Origin: an uncultured Legionellaceae bacterium
Lineage (GTDB): Bacteria > Pseudomonadota > Gammaproteobacteria > Legionellales > Legionellaceae
Assembly (NCBI GenBank): GCA_903887975.1
Contig: CAISSD010000043.1
Location: 1 to 5,604 of the forward strand
Direction of reading: 5' to 3'
DNA length: 5,604 nucleotides
The translations under genes and the position numbers were made by a program. The notes below the pieces were generated by a model that was not told the DNA's origin, ran no database searches, and saw only the letters and a program-made list of their open reading frames with translations. Positions 1 through 5,589 of this stretch are shown one piece after another (the stretch's first letter is position 1; each line of letters begins with the position of its first letter).

Positions 1-1307
1 GCCCAGCTCATTTTTCCACGACGCTCTTCACAGTCAGCAGGCAAATCCGTCGTTGCTATTGATGGGAGTTGCTTTTCTTTACCTTCACCTGTTACCACAG
101 CGCGGTGCTTGCTGTTCGGCGCAAACACGCCATGGAATCGGGTCAAGTGAAACCTTGGCTTAGGTACCAAGGCTGCCAGTCGAGCAATGAAATCCAACGG
201 CTCGAATACCACATGGGTCGTCCCGTTTTTGTAGGGTGTCTTCAATTCGTAACTGAGCTTGCCATCCGGCAATCGCTCTAACCTGTGTGTGGATACGGCG
301 GGTCTTGCAATGTAGCGGCAAAGCCGTTCCACCTTGTCTCGTTGATGTGATTTCGCACTGACGCCCGCATGAAGTGAAAAGCCCCCTCCTTTTGCCAACG
401 TTTGACCATTTATTTCATCCGCCTCTTCATCTTGAGCAGGCAACGTTTTTAACGTGAAAACCTTCTTGCCTCGCTGAGAACCAACAGCAATTCGGTACGT
501 GATGGAACTGCCTTGCAGCTCATTGATCACATCATCGTCAAATCCATCCAGAAGCAGACTCCCCTCTTGCGAATCTCTTTCCAAATACCCCTCCCGCTCA
601 AGTAACCGGGCTATGCGCTCACTAATCCGGTGAAGCAGGCTATTCATCTCGACTGATGTGGGCGTTTCAATCGCATGAAACTTGGCCGTCGCGCCATCGG
701 AATCAAGCTCATAAACCCCATCAAGGAACAACATATGGAAGTGGATATTTAGATTAAGCGCACTACCAAAGCGCTGAATCAACGTCACAGCACCCGTCTT
801 TGCAGTCGTGTTGGTAAAGCCAGCTTTCTTAACCAAGTAGGTGCTAATTGCCCGCGTCACAACCTCAAGTGCCCGGCTCAATACACGGGGTTCGCTTGCA
901 AAAAGCCAGCGTAAGGGGAAAGGCAAACTCAACACCCACTGACGAATCGGTTGCTGAGGAAGTATGGAATCCACCAGCATTGCAGCACTCTCAACCATCC
1001 GCGAAGCCCCACAGCTGGGGCAAAAACCACGGCGCTTGCAACTGAATGCAACCAACTGTTCCTTATGGCATGAATCGCATTGCACCCGCAAAAAACCATA
1101 TTCAAGGCGTCCGCATTTCAGGTACTCTTCAAATTCAGTTTGAACATATTGGGGGAGTGTCTTGTCTAATTCTGACAGATGGGATAAAAATTCAGGATAA
1201 TGTTCTTCGATAACCTGATAAAGCAAGGTTTGTTCGGGTTGATGGCGCGTGTGTTCCATAGCTTCGCGCGCCAGTATCCCGGTGGTTGCCAGGTGCTGGT
1301 GTGACAT
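1..1307 (-). CDS. IS91-family (ISCR-like) transposase, 3' end beyond the window
   Basis: HUH-type rolling-circle transposase that nicks and joins single-stranded transposon DNA. The open frame gives 435 residues and runs off the left edge with no stop. Seen: an N-terminal zinc-binding region with C65, C77-x2-C80, C90 and C96-x2-C99 (core FCPSCGASRM); the conserved WVLSLPFPLRWLFAS stretch at about 124-138; the metal-binding HUH motif as H189-F-H191 in LNIHFHMLFLDGVY; a single catalytic-type tyrosine Y332 in RLCRYIARP; and the family signature FHGVFAPNSKHR at 391-402. One tyrosine rather than the two of IS91 itself makes it ISCR-like. Family members are roughly 400-500 residues, so only the C-terminal tail is missing. 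The frame opens after a TAA with ATG at 1307; an in-frame ATG at 1259, just before RHQPEQTLLYQ where homologues typically align, is an equally possible start. Neither has a good ribosome-binding site. No frameshift or stop is seen, so the visible part appears intact. Confidence 0.95.
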   Translation of the reverse strand, partial: MSHQHLATTGILAREAMEHTRHQPEQTLLYQVIEEHYPEFLSHLSELDKTLPQYVQTEFEEYLKCGRLEYGFLRVQCDSCHKEQLVAFSCKRRGFCPSCGASRMVESAAMLVDSILPQQPIRQWVLSLPFPLRWLFASEPRVLSRALEVVTRAISTYLVKKAGFTNTTAKTGAVTLIQRFGSALNLNIHFHMLFLDGVYELDSDGATAKFHAIETPTSVEMNSLLHRISERIARLLEREGYLERDSQEGSLLLDGFDDDVINELQGSSITYRIAVGSQRGKKVFTLKTLPAQDEEADEINGQTLAKGGGFSLHAGVSAKSHQRDKVERLCRYIARPAVSTHRLERLPDGKLSYELKTPYKNGTTHVVFEPLDFIARLAALVPKPRFHLTRFHGVFAPNSKHRAVVTGEGKEKQLPSIATTDLPADCEERRGKMSW

Positions 1308-1377
1308 AGGTTGGTTGCTTTACGTTCCATTGTGTGGATTGCACGCTACCATTGAACCTTATCGATGGCAATACCTG

Positions 1378-1395
1378 ATATCTTCGCTAAGATAT
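1378..1395. repeat. Perfect 7-bp hairpin, candidate terIS structure
   Basis: ATATCTT and AAGATAT are perfect complements separated by the four bases CGCT. The hairpin lies about 70 bp upstream of the transposase start, on the side where IS91-like elements carry their terIS end, and small subterminal hairpins are known at ends of rolling-circle elements. The link to terIS is inference; the stem is AT-rich and short enough to arise by chance. Confidence 0.4.
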
Positions 1396-1401
1396 GGAGC
1401 T

Positions 1402-1448
1402 GGAACAGCTCAGGCTTTATATATAGAGAAAAATAGCTGAGGTGTTCC
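1402..1448. repeat. 12-bp inverted repeat with one mismatch around an AT-rich core
   Basis: GGAACAGCTCAG (1402-1413) and CTGAGGTGTTCC (1437-1448) are inverted with 11 of 12 positions complementary. They flank a 23-base AT-rich core that includes TTTATATATA. It could be an operator or promoter site for the leftward transposase, part of the element's end, or a relic of the plasmid DNA the element joined. The arms carry GGAAC/GTTCC, and GAAC/GTTC is a tetranucleotide linked to IS91 target choice, but that link is usually on the oriIS side. Confidence 0.45.
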
Positions 1449-1597
1449 CAAGTGTTTGATTAAATTTACTGTGATTGAGCTTTAATTTTGTTCAAATACC
1501 ACTTGCGCTTTGTTGAACCGTGTGTGTCAAACGATGTTGCGTTGGTATGTTGATGACAGGGTGGCTGGTTTAAATACAGGTATTTTTTATAGACGAC
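1449..1597. other. Intergenic stretch without a recognised feature
   Basis: Together with 1308-1450 this makes about 330 bases between the transposase start and the end of rep. Apart from the two inverted structures listed and a tiny palindrome (AAATAC-AG-GTATTT, 1572-1585), I see no gene, RNA or repeat here. An open frame on the minus strand crosses from rep into this stretch but looks like chance. Confidence 0.6.
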
Positions 1598-1619
1598 AAA
1601 AAACCTCGCAGGAGCGGGA
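1598..1619 (-). terminator. Probable intrinsic terminator of rep
   Basis: In the rep transcript, CCCGC and GCGAGG pair around a UCCU loop: five G-C pairs with one bulged A, or six pairs with one C-A mismatch. Six U's follow directly (complement of 1598-1603). It begins about 20 bases after the rep stop codon, the usual place. The stem is short, so termination may be only moderate. Confidence 0.55.
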
Positions 1620-1640
1620 TTTAAATTAAATTTATTCGAA

Positions 1641-4600
1641 TTAGGCAGGACAAAGGCCTGACAAATCATCTTGTTTCTGGCTAAAGAAGCGTTTAATTCC
1701 ATCCATGCAGGTGGTTAATACATCAAGAGCTGTGGTCTTTTTCGGCTGAATGGAGCTGGCATCAAGTGGAACACTCACGCCCATCATGCCCATTCGGCGT
1801 CTGAAGACGAGAGCATTGAGCAAGTCGATGCGTGCGCTGTCTACATGATAGGTGCCCAGTTCGGACTTCCCTGCTCTCTTTTGACGCAAGCCCATTCTCG
1901 TTAGCAGCAAGCCTATAAAGCGGATGGGGTCGCGTTCTAATTGTGCTGTGGTGGGGAGCGGGATAAGCCCTTTCAATACATCGCGGTTTTCTTCCATGTA
2001 TTCAATGAATCCACGGGATTTTAACGTCTCGGCACTGTAATGGAAGTCCGCCGTACTGAGTAATCCTTGGGGGGAATTTAAGTGCAGTAATGTGATGATA
2101 TATTGATATAACTGTTGCAGGCTTGCGAAGTGGGTAATATCAGCTGCAAACTGCGCACCACCTTCTGTCTGCTTTAGAAAGCGTGTGCGTGCCAGTTCTG
2201 TATCGCCTAGGGCTAGTTCGAGTGTTTGAACCTGACGCTTGAATCGTCCGTCATTATCAATAGAGGCTAATGAAGCAATGCTCTCGGTGTCTTGTTTATC
2301 CAGATTGTAGAAATCAATCAGGGTTTGTTTTTTAACACTGCGTGTGTCATCCATTGTTTTGCGTGACTTGTTCATGAGTTCGCGCAAGGCAATGGCCGTT
2401 TCAGACAAAGCGGCCTCCCCTATTTCTTTCGCCTCTGCCTGTACGAAGGCCTGTTTTAACTGTCTAAACTGTTTTCGGATATTTGTATCGGGTGCTTCGG
2501 TTGCGTATACTAAATCGATGCCTTCATGCAAGGACAGGAGTGCAAACTGTTGATAGAAGTTATTAAGGCTGGCATGTCGTGATTGAGTGACGGACAGACA
2601 TAGAGCCTCGTAGTCATCATTCATCAAGACTTGCGCGCCTTCATTGGTGAGGTTCATTAAACTTAAATCGTGTTGATGGGTAGCTATCCAGCGCGCTGCA
2701 ATGGTGTCTGCATCCAGCGGATTACTGGCACGACGTTTTTCACAGTAGACGTGTCGTACACTTTTACCACGGACCCGCCCTAGCGCCTGCATGCAGTCAT
2801 TGGCGGTGTTGATGCTGGACTGGAACACGCCACCAACAAAATCAAAGTGATTGTTGTCGATGGATACGCCCGTACTCACACTGGGCGTGCAGATGATATA
2901 ATCGTATTTAGCAGACTCAGTATTCACATCATTGAAAAAAGCCTGATTCGCTTCATCTCCTGCGTTGTCACTGGCAATGTAGAGCCCGAGCTTGTCAGGG
3001 AAGGCTGTTTTAAAGGCGGCAAAGGTTTTAAACGCGTCGGCCTTGGAGTTAAAGGCCAGATACACGGTGCCTCCCTCCTCCAATTCACGCATGGCCGCTA
3101 ACTGCACGCTTTCACCACTGTCGTGCAGAATCATGGTGCGGCTTGCAGCCAATATGTGTTGATTGATGTGGACTGTGACAGGCTTACCGGGACAGGTAGC
3201 ATTGATGAATTGGGCTGTGGTCTTGCTAAGATGGGCATCGAGACAGATGAGGGTTTTAGCGTGGCTCATGATGTGTTGCAGTACTTGAAATACCAGTGGT
3301 TTTTGTTCGATGTGGGTGGTGAGGCGGGCTAACACCTGCTCTACTTCATCAATGACGACGATATCATAATCTTGCAAAGGGGCATTGGCGGTGAGTTTGC
3401 CGAGTGAGTTTAAGCAAATGCCTAGGCGGGATTCTATTTGCAAGTCGTAGTTATCACACGCGTTGTAACTGCATAGCTCAAGACGGGTACACGCACTTTC
3501 AACCAGTGATATTAAATGCGTGGCGAAGAGCACGGATTTATTCTGATAATTTTTTACAAACGCCTCTACCACGGCGGTTTTACCGGTACCGATGTCTGAT
3601 TTAATCAGGTGTACGCCCGCATCGAATTCAATTTTTGGCAGGAACCTTGAATCATAAATGAATCGTTGACCCTGCTCGAAGTTGGCGGGAGAAATTACGC
3701 CGAAGTGATACTTTCGGTAAAGGTCTAATTCTCGTGTTAAGGCCAGTTTGATGTCAGGTAGAAGCGGCGTGGTATTGGCAATGGTTTCAAGATTGCTTAA
3801 CTGGTGCAGGTCGTTAAAGTCTGTGGCGCTGTCTTTCAGGTTGATGTAGGTGACAGCTTCATCAGGCAAAGATGCCAGTAGCATTAATTTCACGGATTCG
3901 ATGGAGGTTTGCGCAAAATCAAACCATAAGGGCAAATCAGTCATGGTTTGATTGAGTGTATCGGCTAGCTTTAAGCGTGAGGCATAAGGTAATTCAGGAA
4001 GAATTGTAAAATCAGGTGTGCATACGCGTGCACCACCACCGAGTTTAAACGCGGTACGGTTAGCCTGGATTAAACCGGTGTTGCCCAGAAGAGTACCATT
4101 CGGCAGAAGTTTTCCTGCTTTTTGCCAGTCGTTGTCTGCCCAGAGGATGATTTGAATTTTAGGGTAGGCCGCTTTTAATGCTTTGGCGACCGGTAACAGG
4201 TTAAACGCATCCATGGCGGCTATAACAGGCTCATTGATTGCCATAAAGATACTGGCGGCTGTCGCTACCCCCTCGCAAATGTGAAGGGTTCCGAGCTTTT
4301 CAGGCAAACCATCCAATCCTATGAGTGCAAAATGACCCTTTTTGTTCAGTCCCTTGGTGAAGCGCTTTTGACCGTCGTTGTAGATGGTTTGCAGGCCTTG
4401 GTATGAGCCTTGGGTGTTGATGATTTTAACGGCCACGTGATCTCGACCAATACGAATTCCTGGAATAACTGTATCCTTTAAGCCTTTGCGGGCGAGGTAA
4501 TCACTACGCCCTTCTCTGTTTAATGTATTCCAATGGTCTAAGTCACGCTTTAAGTAATCAATGGTGGGGATATGGGCAATATTTTTATGTGCGGCTTGTG

Positions 4601-4991
4601 TGGGTTTTATTTGAATGGGTGTTACGGGCTTTGCCCTGCCATCCAGCGCTTCCTTCCAGAGTGCCTTGAGGGCAGACTTACTGTCAAATCGTTCTGATCG
4701 ATTACCATCTCGGAATGTATAGTAGGATAACGTTAGATAAGGAATGCCATGGTTGTCGGTGTTGAGCGTGCCGCGATAGCTTTCTTTTTTAGGCTTATCA
4801 AGGTAATGCCAACGTTTGTCCAGAATGAGTGTGGATAAGGGTGCTTTTAGTTGCGCCGCATGTTCTGTGATGAAGGCTATGCCGTCATCAATTAGGCGTG
4901 AAGTGATGTATGCGTTGTTTTGGGTTACCCAATCCTTGAATGATAAGGGTTTAGACTTACTGGAAGCGTGTTGGTTTGGTAAATTTTGCAT
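1641..4991 (-). CDS. Plasmid replication protein: TOPRIM primase-like domain fused to SF2 helicase (Herpes ori-binding/CyRepA1 type)
   Basis: Predicted replication initiator of 1116 residues that combines priming-type and DNA-unwinding modules. Seen in order: residues 1-130 resemble the N-terminal region of phage and plasmid TOPRIM primases; 160-300 form the TOPRIM part, with YLARKGL, KRFTKG (209-214), the acidic LHICEG (E240) and WADND (D286, D288); DFNDLH (391-396) is a typical last motif of these primases. Residues 460-750 are a superfamily 2 helicase: Walker A SDIGTGKT (465-472), motif Ia VLFATHLISLVES, Walker B VVIDEVE (545-551, DEVE box), LICLDAHLS (581-589), TPSVSTGVS (702-710) and motif VI QALGRVRG (735-742, R739 and R741). 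This helicase matches the herpes origin-binding family (Pfam PF02399) as used in plasmid Rep proteins of the CyRepA1 group. The last 350 residues are helical; RFIGLLLTRMGL near 1024-1035 may begin a winged-helix DNA-binding end. The ATG at 4991 has AGGGA seven bases upstream (4999-5003). All catalytic residues are present. Family naming is from memory of motifs. Confidence 0.88.
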   Translation of the reverse strand: MQNLPNQHASSKSKPLSFKDWVTQNNAYITSRLIDDGIAFITEHAAQLKAPLSTLILDKRWHYLDKPKKESYRGTLNTDNHGIPYLTLSYYTFRDGNRSERFDSKSALKALWKEALDGRAKPVTPIQIKPTQAAHKNIAHIPTIDYLKRDLDHWNTLNREGRSDYLARKGLKDTVIPGIRIGRDHVAVKIINTQGSYQGLQTIYNDGQKRFTKGLNKKGHFALIGLDGLPEKLGTLHICEGVATAASIFMAINEPVIAAMDAFNLLPVAKALKAAYPKIQIILWADNDWQKAGKLLPNGTLLGNTGLIQANRTAFKLGGGARVCTPDFTILPELPYASRLKLADTLNQTMTDLPLWFDFAQTSIESVKLMLLASLPDEAVTYINLKDSATDFNDLHQLSNLETIANTTPLLPDIKLALTRELDLYRKYHFGVISPANFEQGQRFIYDSRFLPKIEFDAGVHLIKSDIGTGKTAVVEAFVKNYQNKSVLFATHLISLVESACTRLELCSYNACDNYDLQIESRLGICLNSLGKLTANAPLQDYDIVVIDEVEQVLARLTTHIEQKPLVFQVLQHIMSHAKTLICLDAHLSKTTAQFINATCPGKPVTVHINQHILAASRTMILHDSGESVQLAAMRELEEGGTVYLAFNSKADAFKTFAAFKTAFPDKLGLYIASDNAGDEANQAFFNDVNTESAKYDYIICTPSVSTGVSIDNNHFDFVGGVFQSSINTANDCMQALGRVRGKSVRHVYCEKRRASNPLDADTIAARWIATHQHDLSLMNLTNEGAQVLMNDDYEALCLSVTQSRHASLNNFYQQFALLSLHEGIDLVYATEAPDTNIRKQFRQLKQAFVQAEAKEIGEAALSETAIALRELMNKSRKTMDDTRSVKKQTLIDFYNLDKQDTESIASLASIDNDGRFKRQVQTLELALGDTELARTRFLKQTEGGAQFAADITHFASLQQLYQYIITLLHLNSPQGLLSTADFHYSAETLKSRGFIEYMEENRDVLKGLIPLPTTAQLERDPIRFIGLLLTRMGLRQKRAGKSELGTYHVDSARIDLLNALVFRRRMGMMGVSVPLDASSIQPKKTTALDVLTTCMDGIKRFFSQKQDDLSGLCPA
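4830..4838 (-). promoter_or_regulatory. Perfect DnaA box inside the 5' part of rep
   Basis: The minus strand reads TTATCCACA, the exact strong consensus for DnaA binding, inside the codons for residues 52-54 of Rep. It lies about 430 bp from the nearest full iteron. A perfect box is expected well under once by chance in a window this size, but a single box in coding sequence, distant from the iterons, is weak proof of function. Confidence 0.35.
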
Positions 4992-5018
4992 AATACTATC
5001 CCTGTCACCAATATTTTA

Positions 5019-5047
5019 TTGATGTTTTAAGGGAACAAAGCTAAAAT
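5019..5047 (+). promoter_or_regulatory. Candidate antisense promoter pointing away from rep
   Basis: TTGATG (-35, 5019-5024), an exact 17-base spacer and TAAAAT (-10, 5042-5047) form a good sigma-70 promoter on the plus strand, opposite to rep. A start near 5054 is predicted. The -10 lies in the left part of the palindrome at 5032-5081, so any protein binding there could control it. With no plus-strand gene downstream in the window, the likely product is a short antisense RNA against the rep leader. Confidence 0.45.
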
Positions 5048-5081
5048 AGCATTGTTATTTTAGTTATATTAGCTTTGTTCC
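5032..5081. repeat. 50-bp palindromic element with 13-bp perfect arms upstream of rep
   Basis: GGAACAAAGCTAA (5032-5044) and TTAGCTTTGTTCC (5069-5081) are perfect inverted repeats. A second, shorter inverted pair is nested inside: CTAAAATA (5041-5048) and TATTTTAG (5056-5063). The two pairings use overlapping bases and so exclude each other. Possible roles are an operator for autoregulation of rep (a weaker rep promoter TTGGAA/TAAAAT with a short 15-base spacer also sits inside), a cruciform, or an mRNA hairpin 40 bases upstream of the rep start. Confidence 0.7.
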
Positions 5082-5096
5082 AAACTATTTGTATTA

Positions 5097-5144
5097 TCGG
5101 TTATGGCTGGCCTCGGAAACCGGCCATAATCGAAATCCTTTTTT
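5097..5144 (+). terminator. Stem-loop followed by six T's, candidate end of the antisense RNA
   Basis: TCGGTTATGGCTGG (5097-5110) pairs with CCGGCCATAATCGA (5120-5133) with two G-U pairs, loop 5111-5119. Six T's follow at 5139-5144. The five-base gap between stem and T-run is longer than in a textbook terminator, and the T-run is also the complement of the leader ORF's ribosome-binding site, so it may exist for that reason instead. Confidence 0.4.
5101..5127 (-). CDS. Putative leader peptide MAGFRGQP in the rep leader
   Basis: An eight-codon ORF, ATG at 5127 and TAA at 5103-5101, reads in the rep direction. It has the best ribosome-binding site of the region: AAAAAAGGA (AGGA at 5136-5139) eight bases before the ATG. 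The ORF lies inside the leader stem-loop, start codon in one arm and stop codon in the other, so translating it would open that structure. It ends about 110 bases upstream of the rep start, too far for stop-start coupling, so any effect on rep would go through RNA folding, as for leader peptides of IncI- and IncF-type plasmids. No homologue is recognised; the match of a good site with so short an ORF could be chance. Confidence 0.4.
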   Translation of the reverse strand: MAGFRGQP

Positions 5145-5236
5145 CTAGTTCATCACTTGATGCCCCTATTGTTCATAGTTATCTGACATATAATTTTTAC
5201 AATGAAAATCCGAACCACTAAATATTATTAATATCG

Positions 5237-5265
5237 ACTTTAATTTTTATATTTATATGTGTCAA
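5237..5265 (-). promoter_or_regulatory. Candidate rep promoter
   Basis: On the minus strand a perfect TTGACA (complement of 5260-5265) is followed by a 17-base, almost pure AT spacer and TAAAGT (complement of 5237-5242), four of six to the -10 consensus. Transcription would begin near 5230, giving rep a leader of about 240 bases that includes the leader ORF, the stem-loop and the palindrome. The first iteron starts 38 bp upstream of the -35, close enough for bound Rep to influence the promoter. Confidence 0.5.
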
Positions 5266-5302
5266 GCGCCAAAAGATCTATAACCCATTGAAAATTATAA
5301 GA

Positions 5303-5520
5303 ATAAGAGACACAAAAACAGTTAATTCAATTTTAAATAAGAGACACAAAAATATTTGTTTCTAAAATTTATAAGAGACACAAATTCTAATGCATTGTTT
5401 AATAATACACCTATGTACTTCCTTTATTTAAGGCTTTAAACAATCAAAAAGCTCTTTTATTACAGCCACCTATAAGAGACACAAAAATAGAATTTCAAAT
5501 ACTAAATAAGAGACACATAA
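5303..5520 (+). repeat. Array of five iterons, replication origin
   Basis: Five direct repeats with the invariant core ATAAGAGACACA start at 5303, 5337, 5371, 5472 and 5506; the best copies extend to ATAAGAGACACAAAAAT. Steps are 34, 34, 101 and 34 bp, so the first three and the last two share an exact 34-bp register; the large step is one base short of three registers. Such direct repeats next to a rep gene in AT-rich DNA are typical binding sites for a plasmid initiator, here presumably the protein encoded at 1641-4991. Copy three has a shorter A-tail and copy five has a T in it. The array may continue past the right edge, although no copy is seen in the last 84 bases. Confidence 0.88.
5394..5444. 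repeat. 9-bp inverted repeat in the gap of the iteron array
   Basis: ATTGTTTAA (5394-5402) and TTAAACAAT (5436-5444) are perfect inverted repeats 33 bases apart, inside the only part of the array that lacks iterons. It may be a separate protein site (for example for a host factor) or chance in AT-rich DNA. Confidence 0.4.
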
Positions 5521-5536
5521 AATAGTGATTTCGTGA

Positions 5537-5560
5537 TTATTCAATTGGAGAATTGAATAA
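5537..5560. repeat. Perfect 10-bp palindrome with GGAG loop beside the iterons
   Basis: TTATTCAATT (5537-5546) and AATTGAATAA (5551-5560) pair perfectly around GGAG. It starts 17 bp after the last iteron and directly abuts the A-tract region. The stem is nearly all A-T, so it suits easy melting or protein binding better than termination; on the plus strand it is followed by A's, not T's. Confidence 0.6.
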
Positions 5561-5561
5561 C

Positions 5562-5589
5562 AAAAAAAAACAAAAAAAACACAAAAAAA
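5562..5589 (+). other. Helically phased A-tracts, likely bent or easily melted DNA
   Basis: Runs of nine, eight and seven A's start at 5562, 5572 and 5583, steps of 10 and 11 bp. A-tracts in phase with the helix turn bend DNA. Next to iterons they commonly form part of the origin, as a curved segment or unwinding region. The window ends 15 bases later, so the extent is unknown. Confidence 0.6.

Larger units (their letters stand above)
1..1450 (-). mobile_element. IS91/ISCR-like element, partial; terIS-side boundary approximate
   Basis: The transposase gene shows that an IS91-type element enters from the left. In this family the terIS end lies upstream of the transposase start, here to the right of 1307, and oriIS lies past its 3' end, outside the window. 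These elements make no target duplication and have no long terminal inverted repeats, so the boundary cannot be read directly. It is placed near the hairpin at 1378-1395 and the inverted repeat at 1402-1448 by inference only; it could lie anywhere between about 1310 and 1595. The element sits downstream of the rep gene's terminator and does not interrupt rep. Confidence 0.55.
5054..5145 (+). ncRNA. Putative antisense (countertranscript) RNA to the rep leader
   Basis: About 92 nt predicted from the promoter at 5019-5047 to the T-run at 5139-5144. It would be fully complementary to the rep leader if rep is transcribed from about 5230. It ends in a 14-bp stem with a 9-base loop CCUCGGAAA, whose CUCG fits the YUNR loop motif seen in several antisense RNAs. 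Both non-Watson-Crick positions of the stem are G-U in the plus-strand RNA and A-C on the other strand, a mild sign that the plus-strand RNA is the form kept by selection. Size and layout match copy-number control RNAs of other plasmids. No sequence family is recognised. Confidence 0.4.

Noticed and set aside
848..1045. Plus-strand open frame opposite the transposase
   Set aside because: It lies wholly antisense to well-conserved transposase codons and has no domain-like sequence; other plus-strand frames at 69-281 and 1249-1440 fail likewise.
1572..1585. AAATAC-AG-GTATTT palindrome followed by T's as a plus-strand terminator
   Set aside because: Six mostly A-T pairs with a two-base loop would not form a stable hairpin, and there is no plus-strand gene to end.
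1466..1702. 78-codon minus-strand frame crossing the end of rep
   Set aside because: It overlaps rep in another frame, has no clear ribosome-binding site, shows no recognisable domain and reads through the rep terminator.
2344..3604. Several plus-strand open frames of 66-84 codons inside rep
   Set aside because: All are antisense to helicase and C-terminal codons of rep, without ribosome-binding sites or familiar motifs.
5271..5283. Degenerate sixth iteron near the rep promoter
   Set aside because: It matches only 8 of 13 core positions and is off the 34-bp register by two bases, which AT-rich DNA gives by chance.
5303..5520. CRISPR-like pattern of regularly spaced direct repeats
   Set aside because: The repeats are only 12-17 bases and the intervals 17-20 bases of low-complexity AT sequence, with one 101-bp step; position next to a rep gene fits iterons.
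5537..5560. Palindrome as an intrinsic terminator
   Set aside because: The stem is nearly all A-T, and on both strands the T-run is missing on the downstream side.
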